This document shows, piece by piece, positions 19,230 to 29,958 of a DNA stretch of 34,702 bases. Position 1 is the stretch's first letter; each line of letters opens with the position of its first letter. The DNA comes from an uncultured Verrucomicrobiota bacterium (lineage in GTDB: Bacteria > Verrucomicrobiota > Verrucomicrobiia > Limisphaerales > UBA1096). Made by a program: the position numbers and the translations under genes. The notes beneath the pieces are model-generated. The model saw only the letters and a program-made list of their open reading frames with translations. It had not been told where the DNA came from and did no database searches. The stretch lies in the NCBI GenBank assembly GCA_913030945.1, contig CAJWEP010000008.1, positions 1 through 34,702 of the forward strand, in the 5' to 3' direction.

Positions 19230-21722
19230 GTGTTTCGCCGTCTTTTCTTCGTTTTCTCTTGGCTTGGTCTGTTTGCACTGGCCCTTTTCGCCGCTGAGCC
19301 GGAGGCTGCCAAGGAGAATCTTCCCCGCTTAAAACCAACCGAGACGGCTGATGCCCTTGGCACGTTCACGCTCAAGCCCGGTTTTCGCATCGAGTTGGCC
19401 GCCGCCGAGCCGTTGGTCACCGATCCGGTGGCGATGGCGTTCGACGAGAACAGCCGGTTGTACGTCATCGAGATGATCGGCTACTCCGAACACCGCGACG
19501 ACAAACTTGGCCAAGTGCGGCTGCTCGAGGATACCGACGGCGATGGCCGCTTCGACCGATCGACCGTCTTTGCCGGCGACCTGGCCTGGCCAACGGCGAT
19601 CGCCTGCTTCGACGGCGGCGTGTTTGTCGGCGTGACGCCGGACATTCTTTACTTGAAAGACACCGACGGTGACCGAAGGGCCGACGAGCGGCGTGTCGTG
19701 TTCACCGGCTTCGGCAACGAAGTGACCAAGCTCAACATGCAGTCTCTGATGAACAGTTTTCGCTGGGGGCTGGACAATCGCATTCACGGCACTGCCAGCG
19801 CAACGCCTGGGAAAGTGCGAGTTGTAGGCAAGCCGGAACGCGGCACGGTCTCTTTTCGGCGAGGCGATTTTTCGTTCGACCCGCGTGCTCTCGACTTCCG
19901 GCTCGAGAGCGGCGGCGCGCAACACGGGATGGATTTTGATGCCGCCGGACGGAAGTTCGTCTGCAGCAACAGCCACCACATCCAGCAGGTGATGTACGAG
20001 CGGCGTTACGCCGGGGCGAATCCGAACTTCAGTCCGCCCTCGCCGCTGGTGGACATCCCGGTGGACGGCGCCTCGGCGACGGTTTTCCGGCTGAGCTCGG
20101 ACGAGGCGTGGCGGGTGATCCGTACGCGCTGGCGTGTTGCCAAGCAAGTGTCCGGGCCGGTGGAGGGCGGCGGCCGTCCGTCAGGTTATTTCACGGCGGC
20201 CACCGGCGTGACGATTTACGATGGGCACGCTTGGCCAAGCGCCTTCAGCGGCGACGCATTCATTGCCGATGCTGGGAGCAACTTGGTTCACCGGAAAAAA
20301 CTTCGGGGCGATTGGATACAACTCAAAGCCGAGCGGCCCGGCGACGAGAGCGACCGGGAGTTCCTCGCATCGACCGACAACTGGTTTCGGCCGGTCCAAA
20401 TGGAGATCGGCCCGGACGGCGCGCTGTACATCGCCGACATGTACCGCGAAGTAATCGAGCACCCGTGGTCGCTGCCGCACGGGATCAAGCAGCATATCGA
20501 CCTCGACAGCGGCAATGACCGCGGTCGTATTTACCGAATCGTGCTTGAAAACTTCGTTCAACCGAAGCTGCCCCGACTTGGCCAAGTGACAGTAGCCAAG
20601 TTGGTTGCGACGCTCGACCATCCGAACGGCTGGCATCGCGGCACGGCGGCTCGGCTGTTGTACGAGCGGCGTGACCCAGCGGCCGTTGAGCCGGTTCGCC
20701 GCTTGGCCAAGCGAGGCAAAACAGCCCTCGGCAGGATCGGCGCCAACTACTTACTGGCAGCGTTGGATGCGCTCAAGAGCGTCGACCTCGTGCCGGCATT
20801 GGCCGACGAATCGCTGGTTGTGCGTGCCCATACCATTCGCCTGGCGGAGGATTTTTTACCCAAGCTCAAGCCCGGTGTCGCCGGGCAGGCGGCGGTGTTC
20901 GACTCGCCGTTGGCTGCCGGCCTGCGCCGTCTGGCCAATGACCCGGCTGCGCAGGTGCGTTATCAGCTTGGTTGGACGCTTGGCGTGGTGCTCTTTCCCG
21001 GCAAACCGGCCGCAGTGGCAACGCTGTTGAAACATGGCGCGGGAGATCGCTGGCAACAGGCGGCCGCGCTTAATGCCGCCACCGAGAACCACGCGAAGAT
21101 TGTCGAGGCGCTGAAGGCTGACGAGGCATTTGCAAAATCGAAAACCGGCGCGGAGATCGTGAAGCAGCTTGAGGCGATGGCGGCGGGCCGCTTGGCTAGG
21201 GTCACCACCGGCTCGGCGAGCCAGTATCATGCGCAAGTCTTCAAGCCGAAAACTAGGGTGAACCCGGATCGGGCCAAGGCGGTCGAGCAATTCCGTCCGG
21301 CCTTGGCCAAGCGCGGTCGTGCGGCAGCAGGCAAGGCCACGTTCGAGCAGCGCTGTGCTGCCTGCCACCAACTCGGGGGCGTGGGGCGTGCCATCGGGCC
21401 GGATCTGAAATCAACCCGGGCAAACGGGGCCGAGAAAATGCTCGTCAGCTTGATCGATCCGAATCGCGAAGTGGCGCCGCAGTTCCTGCTGTTCACCCTG
21501 CGCTTGGCCAAGGGCGACGGGGCGCTCGTCGGGATGATCGCCAACGAAAACGCGTCCGTGGTGGAGTTGATTCAGCCCGACGGAAGTGAGAGGAGCGTAC
21601 GCCGTGCCGAGGTGCGCTCGATCGAGTCGACCGGCCTGTCGCTGATGCCGGCGGGGCTGGAGGCGGGGTTGAGCACCGGGCAGATGGCGGATTTGCTGGC
21701 GTGGCTGCTGGAGGCGGGGTGA
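19230..21722 (+). CDS. PVC-type membrane-bound dehydrogenase with HEAT region and cytochrome c domain
   Basis: This large exported protein is of a type abundant in Planctomycetes and Verrucomicrobia. After a signal peptide ending near ALFAAE comes a sugar-dehydrogenase-like beta-propeller (about 25-430). It includes AMAFDENSRLYVIEM, DTDGDGRFDRSTVFAG, GGAQHGMDFDAAGRKFV and GPDGALYIADMYREVIEHP. A HEAT-like helical region follows (about 440-650), then a C-terminal c-type heme domain with CAACH (about residue 708) and a distal VAPQFLLF segment. It is probably periplasmic electron transfer coupled to oxidation of a sugar or other small molecule; the substrate is unknown. GTG 19230 is preferred because it gives a compact signal peptide (MFRRLFFVFSWLGLF); the frame is open back to TTG 19185. 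At least six copies of the palindrome core fall within it, read in more than one frame. Confidence 0.85.
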   Translation: MFRRLFFVFSWLGLFALALFAAEPEAAKENLPRLKPTETADALGTFTLKPGFRIELAAAEPLVTDPVAMAFDENSRLYVIEMIGYSEHRDDKLGQVRLLEDTDGDGRFDRSTVFAGDLAWPTAIACFDGGVFVGVTPDILYLKDTDGDRRADERRVVFTGFGNEVTKLNMQSLMNSFRWGLDNRIHGTASATPGKVRVVGKPERGTVSFRRGDFSFDPRALDFRLESGGAQHGMDFDAAGRKFVCSNSHHIQQVMYERRYAGANPNFSPPSPLVDIPVDGASATVFRLSSDEAWRVIRTRWRVAKQVSGPVEGGGRPSGYFTAATGVTIYDGHAWPSAFSGDAFIADAGSNLVHRKKLRGDWIQLKAERPGDESDREFLASTDNWFRPVQMEIGPDGALYIADMYREVIEHPWSLPHGIKQHIDLDSGNDRGRIYRIVLENFVQPKLPRLGQVTVAKLVATLDHPNGWHRGTAARLLYERRDPAAVEPVRRLAKRGKTALGRIGANYLLAALDALKSVDLVPALADESLVVRAHTIRLAEDFLPKLKPGVAGQAAVFDSPLAAGLRRLANDPAAQVRYQLGWTLGVVLFPGKPAAVATLLKHGAGDRWQQAAALNAATENHAKIVEALKADEAFAKSKTGAEIVKQLEAMAAGRLARVTTGSASQYHAQVFKPKTRVNPDRAKAVEQFRPALAKRGRAAAGKATFEQRCAACHQLGGVGRAIGPDLKSTRANGAEKMLVSLIDPNREVAPQFLLFTLRLAKGDGALVGMIANENASVVELIQPDGSERSVRRAEVRSIESTGLSLMPAGLEAGLSTGQMADLLAWLLEAG
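20228..20241. repeat. Iterated palindrome inside the dehydrogenase gene (AWPS frame)
   Basis: Perfect CGCTTGGCCAAGCG read as HAWPSA in the propeller domain. It is a different frame from the copy 470 bases downstream. Confidence 0.9.
20700..20713. repeat. Iterated palindrome inside the dehydrogenase gene (RLAKR frame)
   Basis: Perfect CGCTTGGCCAAGCG read as RRLAKR in the HEAT-like region. Confidence 0.9.
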
Positions 21723-21732
21723 GGCTGAAGGC

Positions 21733-21760
21733 AAAAAGGCAGCGCCGGGATGGCGCTGCC
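21733..21760 (-). terminator. Intrinsic terminator of the flagellin gene
   Basis: Read leftward, GGCAGCGCC and GGCGCTGCC form a perfect 9-bp stem with a 5-base loop, followed directly by TTTTT (21737-21733). It lies about 80 bases beyond the flagellin stop and 11 bases after the dehydrogenase stop, so it may also limit rightward readthrough. Confidence 0.85.
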
Positions 21761-21839
21761 TAGTTGTTGCACGAGAATGGGCCGACTCCGAACTTGGAGA
21801 GCCACATTCCCTGGGTTTTCCCTCCTTGGAAAATCAGGT

Positions 21840-22664
21840 TCAGGTGATCAATTGGAGGGCCGCCTTAGGCATGATGTTCGCCTGGGTCAGCATCGAGGTT
21901 CCGCTCTGGACTAGAATGTTGAAACGGGCATATTCGGTGGTCTCCTCGGCCACGTCGACGTCGAGAATCCGGCTGTTGGTTGCTGACAGGTTTTCGTTGA
22001 GCAGGCCCACCTGGCTGCGGGTGACGTTCAGGCGCTGGATGTTTGCGCCGATGTTCGCGCGCATGTCGGCGAGATTCTGAATGGCAGTCTGGATGTTGCT
22101 CAACGCGGAGGAGGCGCTGGTGGTCGTGTAGATCGCGGAGGTGGCACTGTCAAACGCGCGGGCCAGGCCGGTTGTCGCTGTGGTGGAGTTCAGGTTCAGC
22201 GCGTTCATGGTGAACGTGTTGGCGTCGCTGTCGATGGTGACTTCTGTCCCGGTGCCGGCAAACAGCGACACGCTGTTGAAGTCCTTTGTCCCGATGTCGC
22301 TGATGTAGTTCTGCAGCTGGGTGAACTCGACCGAGTAGTTCGAGCGATCCGTGTTCGTCTTGGTGATGTCCATGGCGAGCACGGTCAATTCACTCATTCG
22401 GTCGAGGGCGTGCATCACCTTTTGGGTGAAGCCGTCCTGCGTTTGGGAGAAAGACACCGCGTTGCCGAGGTTATTCATCGCGGCCGAGTTTCGGCTGATT
22501 TGTGCGGTGAACCGACTGCTCACCGCCAGCCCTGCGGCGTCGTCTTGTGGTTGGACGATCCGGGATCCGGTGGAGAGTCGTGATAGGGATTTCGTTAAGT
22601 TTCGCTGGGAAGTGTCCAGCATGCGGGCGCCAGTCATGGCGGCCAGGTTCGTATTGATTATCAT
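21840..22664 (-). CDS. fliC: Flagellin
   Basis: This 274-residue flagellin consists of the conserved D0/D1 regions with a short central region. The N-terminus has MIINTNLAAM, then LSRLSTGSRIVQPQDDAAGLAVS. The C-terminus has IQNLADMRANIGANIQRL, ENLSATNSRILDVDVAEETTEYAR and NILVQSGTSMLTQANIMPKAALQLI. All are diagnostic of secreted filament subunits of the bacterial flagellum. The lack of a large variable D2/D3 domain puts it with short flagellins such as B. subtilis Hag. No other motility or chemotaxis gene is in the window. No convincing sigma-28 or sigma-54 promoter was found upstream. It has no copy of the palindrome core. Confidence 0.96.
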   Translation of the reverse strand: MIINTNLAAMTGARMLDTSQRNLTKSLSRLSTGSRIVQPQDDAAGLAVSSRFTAQISRNSAAMNNLGNAVSFSQTQDGFTQKVMHALDRMSELTVLAMDITKTNTDRSNYSVEFTQLQNYISDIGTKDFNSVSLFAGTGTEVTIDSDANTFTMNALNLNSTTATTGLARAFDSATSAIYTTTSASSALSNIQTAIQNLADMRANIGANIQRLNVTRSQVGLLNENLSATNSRILDVDVAEETTEYARFNILVQSGTSMLTQANIMPKAALQLIT

Positions 22665-22735
22665 TTCGACAAATCCGTTTGTCTTTTACAGCATTGGCAT
22701 CCGTGCCGCTGATGAACCTTTCTGATGGGTGATTC

Positions 22736-22760
22736 AAAAACCCTTGAGGAACCGTTCCTC
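22736..22760 (-). terminator. Possible terminator between nfo and flagellin
   Basis: Read leftward, GAGGAA-CGG-TTCCTC is a perfect 6-bp hairpin, followed by AAGGG and then TTTTT. The five-base gap before the T-run makes it weaker than a typical terminator. Its likely job is to end the nfo transcript ahead of the flagellin gene. Confidence 0.45.
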
Positions 22761-22836
22761 GTGCAACGCAATCAGTATCGGCAGCGAACGGTTTTCCTTT
22801 AGGATTTTTTTCTTATTGACGCCGACTGGGCCGAAA

Positions 22837-23712
22837 TCACCCCGTTTTCTGGGGGCGTTTTGCCTTTTTGAGCAGCGAGCGGAGGGTGGCCAAGTTTGCG
22901 ATGTCCTCATGCAGGTCGGGCGACTTGGGCGTCTCGAGGCAGCCGGGTGTGTCGGCAAACCTCGGGTCGTTGACGATGTGCGCGAACGCCTTTTTGCCCA
23001 TCAACCCGTGGCCAATGTGGTCGTGCCGGTCGACCCGCGAATTGAGCCCGGTCTTCGAGTCGTTCAGGTGAAACGCTAGCACCTGCTCCAGGCCGATCAT
23101 CCGCCCGACCTCGGCGATCGCGGCGTCCCAGCCCTTGCGCGTGCGGATGTCGTAACCGGCGGCGAAGAAGTGTGCCGTGTCGAGACAAACGCCGAGCCGT
23201 TCCGGCTGCTTGACGTGCTCAAAAATATCGGCGAGGTGGCGGATGCGGTGGCCTAGGTAGGTGCCCTGCCCGGCGGTATTCTCGAGCGCAATGCGCACCG
23301 GTGATTTTTTCGTGGCCCGGAAGATCCCGTTGAGCGCTCGCGCGATGCGCTTCACGCCGGTTTTGTCGCCTTGGCCAAGGTGCGCGCCGGGATGCAGCAC
23401 GAGAAAGGGAACCCCGAGCGTCGTAGCAATCTCGATTTCCTGCGTGAGCGACTTGATCGACTTGTCGCGGTTGTTGCCGTCCGGCCCGGCGAGGTTGATG
23501 AGGTAGCCGGCGTGGCCGAACACCGTCCCCACGTCGCCTTTGGCCAACTCGATCGCGAAGCGCTCGGCGTCGGCCGGCTTGGGTGGCTTGCCGAACCACT
23601 GCATGTTGCTTTTGACAAAAATCTGAGTGCTTTCGCAATCAACCGAGCGGGCGCGCTCGATGGCCTTCCAAGCGCCGCCTGCGGTGGACATGTGGGAACC
23701 GAGTTTCATCAT
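22837..23712 (-). CDS. nfo: Endonuclease IV (AP endonuclease)
   Basis: Nfo cleaves abasic sites in base-excision repair, using three zinc ions in a TIM barrel. The family features are visible: MKLGSHMSTAGG at the start (conserved His), QIFVKSNMQW, GHAGYLINLAG, LVLHPGAH (metal His), ALENTAGQG (metal Glu), GVCLDTAHFFAAGYD (Asp and His ligands), FHLNDSK, and DRHDHIGHGLMG (His/Asp/His ligands). The start is one of two adjacent ATG codons, 23712 or 23709. The frame is open further upstream but only through palindrome-rich intergenic DNA. The resulting 291 residues match the family (about 280-300). It is transcribed divergently from the histidine kinase. Confidence 0.96.
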   Translation of the reverse strand: MMKLGSHMSTAGGAWKAIERARSVDCESTQIFVKSNMQWFGKPPKPADAERFAIELAKGDVGTVFGHAGYLINLAGPDGNNRDKSIKSLTQEIEIATTLGVPFLVLHPGAHLGQGDKTGVKRIARALNGIFRATKKSPVRIALENTAGQGTYLGHRIRHLADIFEHVKQPERLGVCLDTAHFFAAGYDIRTRKGWDAAIAEVGRMIGLEQVLAFHLNDSKTGLNSRVDRHDHIGHGLMGKKAFAHIVNDPRFADTPGCLETPKSPDLHEDIANLATLRSLLKKAKRPQKTG

Positions 23713-23723
23713 TGCACCGCCCG

Positions 23724-23737
23724 GCTTGGCCAAGCGG
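23724..23737. repeat. Near-perfect iterated palindrome upstream of nfo
   Basis: GCTTGGCCAAGCG (13 of 14 bases), 13 bases upstream of the nfo start. It is the first of three copies in the divergent nfo/kinase region; the third is the shorter CTGGCCAAGCG at 23833-23843. Confidence 0.85.
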
Positions 23738-23797
23738 GGCGGCAGTCTGTTCCGGGCGCCCGGCCCGGTAAAGCGCCGATCGGGATGTGCGCGAATG

Positions 23798-23811
23798 CGC
23801 TTGGCCAAGCG
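23798..23811. repeat. Iterated palindrome in the nfo/histidine-kinase intergenic region
   Basis: Perfect CGCTTGGCCAAGCG, 45 bases upstream of the kinase ATG. Confidence 0.9.
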
Positions 23812-23855
23812 GGGGGGAGTTTCTACCCTTGGCTGGCCAAGCGAATGCCCTTCGC

Positions 23856-26800
23856 ATGACGAATCCAAGCAACAAAGCACCATCCACTGATCCTGCCGGC
23901 AACCCTGAAGTTTTCGATGGTGTCGTGGTGGGCATTTTTCGCTCCACGGAGGAGGGCCGGTATGTCTACGCCAACCACCGGCTGGCGGAGCTTTACGGGT
24001 ACGATTCACCGGCGCAGCTGATCGAGGCCATCGGGGACATCGAGGGGCAGCTGTACGTGGAGCCAAAGCAGCGGGATTTATTCCTGAAGCTCATCCAGCA
24101 ACAGGGGCGCATCGAGCAGTTCGAGTCGGAGATTTTCCGCCGGGATGGATCCCGGATCTGGATCTCGGAGACAGCCCGGACGGTGCGGGACGTGTCCGGC
24201 CGGGTGCTTTTCTACGAGGGCACCGTGCAGGATATTGCCGAGCAGAAGGAAGCCGAACTGGAGCTGCGCCGCTCGGAGATTTTGTTTCACTCGCTGGTGG
24301 AAAACCTGCCGCAGAACATTTTCCGCAAGGATGCCGCTGGGAAATTCACCTTTGCCAACAACCGGTTCTGCGAGGAACTGGGGAAGACGCGCCGGGAAAT
24401 CATCGGCAAAACCGACCTTGATTTTTTCCCCGCTGACCTCGCTAAAAAGTACAGGGAGGACGACATCGGCATTATGGAGAGCGGCGAGTCGCTGGACACG
24501 GTGGAGGAACACGTCACGCCGGAGGGGGAAAAATCGTGGGTGCAAGTCGTCAAGACGCCGATCCGCGACGAGGCCGGGCGGTGCACCGGCGTGCAGGGCA
24601 TCTTTTGGGATGTCACCCAGCAGAGGCGCACCGAGATCGCGCTGGCGCATGAGCGCGACCTGTTGCGCACGCTGCTCGACAACATCCCGGACAGGATTTA
24701 TTTCAAGGATCGCGATAGCCGGTTTCTGATGATCAGCCGGGCCGTGGCCAAAGACTTCGGGCTCGATGATCCCGGCGAGGCGGTTGGCAAAAAAGACGCC
24801 GATTTTTTTAGCGAGGAACACGCCCGGCTCGCGCTCGAGGACGAGCAGGCCATCCTCGAGACCGGCCAGTCCATCATTGGCAAGACGGAAAAGGAAACCT
24901 GGAACGACGGCCGCGAAGGTTGGGTGTTGACGACCAAGATGCCGATGAGAAACGCCGATGGGGAAATCGTTGGGACGTTCGGCATTTCCAAGGACATCAC
25001 CGTCCTGAAGGAGGCCGAGGCCGAACTGGCCCAGGCCCGGGATGCCGCGCTGGAGTCGACGAGGGTCAAGTCGGAGTTTCTCGCCAACACCAGTCATGAG
25101 ATTCGCACTCCGATGAACGCCATCATGGGCATGACCGGGCTGCTGCTGGAAACGCCGCTGAACGAGCAGCAGCGCGAATTCCTCAACACCATCCGGCAGA
25201 GCGCCGACGCGCTGCTGGGGGTCATCAACGACATCCTTGACTTCTCGAAAATCGAGGCGCGCAAGCTTGTGATTGAGGAGGCCCCGTTTGACCTCCGAGA
25301 TACGGTCGAGAGCGCCGTGGATCTTTTGGCGGAGCGGGCCCAGAGCAAGGGGCTGCATCTGGCCTGCCTTGTGTTCGAGGACGTGTGGACGGGTGTCATC
25401 GGCGACTCGGGGCGGCTGCGCCAAATCGTGACCAACCTTATTGGCAACGCGATCAAGTTTACCGAGCAGGGCGAGGTCACGGTGCGGCTCAGCACCGTTG
25501 GTGAGACTGGCCGCGAGGTGACGGTTCGCTGCGAGATTGTTGACACTGGCATCGGCATTCCTTTGGAGGTTCAAAAGCACCTGTTTCAGCCGTTCACTCA
25601 GGGGGATGGGTCACTTTCCCGCCGATACGGGGGCACCGGCCTTGGCCTGACCATCTCCAAGCAGTTGACCGAGATCATGGGCGGCCGGATTGGGTTTGAC
25701 AGCAAACTGGGACAGGGATCGAGTTTTTGGTTTGAACTGCCCTTGCGCAAGCAGCTCGAGTCCGGCACGGCGGAGGCGCAGCGGCAACTGTTGGCTGGCC
25801 TACATGTGTTGGTTGTCGATGACAACGAGACCAACCACCAGATTCTGCGCCACCAACTGCGCTCGAGGCGGATAAAGACTACCGAGGCTTGCGAGGCGGC
25901 TGGGGCGTTGCAGTTGCTCCAGGAGGCTGTCACCACCGACTTTCCCTTTCGGGTGGTCATTCTGGACAGTGAAATGCCGGAGGAGGACAGCTTCGGCCTG
26001 GCCCGGGCCATCAAGGATGATCTGCTTTTTACCGAGTTGAAGTTGATCCTGCTGACCCCGATGGGGAATGTATTGCCGCCCGACTCCTGGCAGGGCGCCG
26101 GCATCGATGACTGCCTAGCTAGGCCGGTCAAACAATCCCGGTTGCTCGAGTGCATCACTCGCCTGATCAACGGGGAAGCCGTTTCTGCCGACCGTCCATC
26201 CGCCGATGAACACGCAAAGGGCGAGGCCAAGCCGCTCAGGGTATTGGTGGCGGAAGACAACCAGGTGAACCGCAAAGTCCTACTGCTGCAACTCGGGAAA
26301 CTCGGCTACACGGCGGACGCCGTGGTCAACGGACTGGAGGCGTTCGAGGCGATCCGCAAAACGCCCTACGATGTGGTGCTGATGGATTGCCACATGCCGG
26401 AGATGAACGGCTACGAGGCTACCCGCGCCATCCGTCAACTCCCGGGACGCACTCGGCAGATCCGCATCCTGGCGGTCACTGCAAACGCAGACCCGGACGA
26501 AAAACGAAAATGCCTCGATGCCGGCGTCGATGCCTATCTCATCAAGCCGATCGACCTCGAGCAGCTTGGTCAGGCGCTGGGCGGGATCGCCGGCGAAATT
26601 GGCGCGATGCGGGGGGAAGCCGGCTCAGGCGACACCGACTCCATTGTCGAGGGCCTTCTCTCCTTTGGCGATGCCGCCGTGGTTGCGGAACTGATAGACT
26701 TGTTTCTGCAGGACGCCCCGGCCCGGCTGACCCAAGCCAGGGAGGCGCTGGCTGCCGGCAACGCCGCCGAGGCTGGCGAAGCGGCCCACTCGCTCAAAGG

Positions 26801-26975
26801 CAGCGCCCGCAACCTTCGGGCCGGGCAATTAGCCAAGGCGTGTGAAGCTCTTGAAAAAATGGGGACAGGGTCGCTGGACGATGCCGGGTTCCAGCTTGGC
26901 CAAGTGGAGGCTGAGTTAAAAAAAGTCACCGCCCTGCTCAAGGAGCAAAAGAAGGAGCTTGGCCAAGCCGGCTAA
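23856..26975 (+). CDS. PAS-rich hybrid histidine kinase with two receivers and an HPt domain
   Basis: This 1039-residue sensor kinase has no membrane segment, so it is probably cytoplasmic. Three PAS/PAC units occupy about residues 20-395 (for example IFRSTEEGRYVYANHRLAEL, NIFRKDAAGKFTFANNRF and RIYFKDRDSRFLMISRAV). The HisKA box is SHEIRTPMNAIMG with His414. The ATPase domain has GNAIKF (N box, about 530), DTGIGIP and GTGLGLTIS. The first receiver has VVDDNE and Asp704 in ILDSEMPE; the second has VAEDNQ and Asp844 in LMDCHMPE, with Lys in LIKPID. The HPt phosphorelay His is His978 in AHSLKGSA. It therefore contains a full phosphorelay except the output regulator, which is not nearby. Two palindrome cores sit in its last 80 bases, one forming the C-terminal LGQAG. 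Confidence 0.95.
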   Translation: MTNPSNKAPSTDPAGNPEVFDGVVVGIFRSTEEGRYVYANHRLAELYGYDSPAQLIEAIGDIEGQLYVEPKQRDLFLKLIQQQGRIEQFESEIFRRDGSRIWISETARTVRDVSGRVLFYEGTVQDIAEQKEAELELRRSEILFHSLVENLPQNIFRKDAAGKFTFANNRFCEELGKTRREIIGKTDLDFFPADLAKKYREDDIGIMESGESLDTVEEHVTPEGEKSWVQVVKTPIRDEAGRCTGVQGIFWDVTQQRRTEIALAHERDLLRTLLDNIPDRIYFKDRDSRFLMISRAVAKDFGLDDPGEAVGKKDADFFSEEHARLALEDEQAILETGQSIIGKTEKETWNDGREGWVLTTKMPMRNADGEIVGTFGISKDITVLKEAEAELAQARDAALESTRVKSEFLANTSHEIRTPMNAIMGMTGLLLETPLNEQQREFLNTIRQSADALLGVINDILDFSKIEARKLVIEEAPFDLRDTVESAVDLLAERAQSKGLHLACLVFEDVWTGVIGDSGRLRQIVTNLIGNAIKFTEQGEVTVRLSTVGETGREVTVRCEIVDTGIGIPLEVQKHLFQPFTQGDGSLSRRYGGTGLGLTISKQLTEIMGGRIGFDSKLGQGSSFWFELPLRKQLESGTAEAQRQLLAGLHVLVVDDNETNHQILRHQLRSRRIKTTEACEAAGALQLLQEAVTTDFPFRVVILDSEMPEEDSFGLARAIKDDLLFTELKLILLTPMGNVLPPDSWQGAGIDDCLARPVKQSRLLECITRLINGEAVSADRPSADEHAKGEAKPLRVLVAEDNQVNRKVLLLQLGKLGYTADAVVNGLEAFEAIRKTPYDVVLMDCHMPEMNGYEATRAIRQLPGRTRQIRILAVTANADPDEKRKCLDAGVDAYLIKPIDLEQLGQALGGIAGEIGAMRGEAGSGDTDSIVEGLLSFGDAAVVAELIDLFLQDAPARLTQAREALAAGNAAEAGEAAHSLKGSARNLRAGQLAKACEALEKMGTGSLDDAGFQLGQVEAELKKVTALLKEQKKELGQAG

Positions 26976-27469
26976 TGCGCCCGCCCGCGCTGGAGCGCAA
27001 ACCAGCCGCCCAGCCCGATGACGGCGGCCCATCCGGCGGTCTGCCCCCACGGTGAGCCAAAGACCACCGTCGCGTTGAACCACATGAAGGCCATGAAACA
27101 ATGCAGCGCCGCGCCCACCCAAGCCGGTCGGTTTTCGTGGCTCCGCTTGGCCAGGTGCCACCAGGCGGCATCCGCCAGCCAAGCCAGGGCGAAGGCGTAA
27201 TTCAGATAAAGCCCGAGGCCGGTGTCGACACCGGTGACTTTTACAGTCTCCGCGGTTGTGGCCGCCAGCGCCTTGGCATGACTCCAACCGTGCTCGAAGT
27301 GGAAGGCGCAGACCATGTGCGCTAGGAAAGCCACCAGGCCAAGTAACCACCAGCCGTTGCCGCTTGGCCCGGTGCTGCAACCCCGACCTCGGCAGCAGGC
27401 CAGCGCGAGTCCATACCCCGCGAAGGCAAGGAACGCCGTCAGTCGAATCGCCCACTCGGCACCGTCCAC
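26972..27469 (-). CDS. Small multi-pass membrane protein, function unknown
   Basis: I do not recognise this family. The protein is 165 residues with about five hydrophobic segments. The first spans about 8-26 and the last lies near the C-terminus. Tryptophan and histidine residues are frequent, as in FHFEHGWSHAKA, and a possible conserved GVDTGLGLYLNYAFALAW stretch lies between segments 2 and 3. The sequence AWWHLAKR after segment 3 contains a partial palindrome. It overlaps the end of the histidine kinase gene convergently by three bases, so the two do not share a transcript. Coding status is supported by the consistent membrane profile over the full length and the lack of another open candidate in this stretch. 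Confidence 0.6.
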   Translation of the reverse strand: MDGAEWAIRLTAFLAFAGYGLALACCRGRGCSTGPSGNGWWLLGLVAFLAHMVCAFHFEHGWSHAKALAATTAETVKVTGVDTGLGLYLNYAFALAWLADAAWWHLAKRSHENRPAWVGAALHCFMAFMWFNATVVFGSPWGQTAGWAAVIGLGGWFALQRGRAH

Positions 27470-27532
27470 GCCCCGGGCATAAATGAGAGGCGAGCCACTT
27501 GCGAGTTTTTTTGCAGCAGGCCGATTAACCCC

Positions 27533-27561
27533 TTGACGGGCAAAAAAAATCGTTTAACTAA
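27533..27561 (+). promoter_or_regulatory. Possible promoter in the hppA leader
   Basis: TTGACG at 27533-27538, then an A-rich spacer and TTTAACTAA around 27553-27561 (spacer 16-17 bases). This would leave a leader of about 160 bases before hppA, in which I recognise no riboswitch or other structured RNA. Confidence 0.35.
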
Positions 27562-27729
27562 AGGGCGTGCGCGAGGAGGTTTCGCCCGGTTCAACTCGAT
27601 AAATCATGATGCTCGGCCCCATTTCCGGGTTAGCCATTTTGCCTATTTCCGCTGCCTTGCGGCATCGCGTTTCTTGTGTTCTGAACGGTTGGCACTTTCC
27701 ACCCACGATTTCTACCCTGACAAATACCA

Positions 27730-29925
<2,196 letters not shown>

Positions 29926-29930
29926 CGAAC

Positions 29931-29946
29931 GCGATCGAGCGATCGC
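29931..29946. repeat. Short inverted repeat between hppA and tsaC
   Basis: GCGATCG and CGATCGC are separated by two bases, five bases after the hppA stop. There is no T-tract. It is the only clear palindromic element between genes here that is not of the TTGGCCAA type. Confidence 0.45.
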
Positions 29947-29958
29947 CCCGCCCAAGCC

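Noticed and set aside
22665-22735. A sigma-54 or sigma-28 promoter before the flagellin gene
   Set aside because: Only GG-N10-GC dinucleotides match sigma-54, without TGGCAC or TTGCA context, and no GCCGATAA-like -10 was found.
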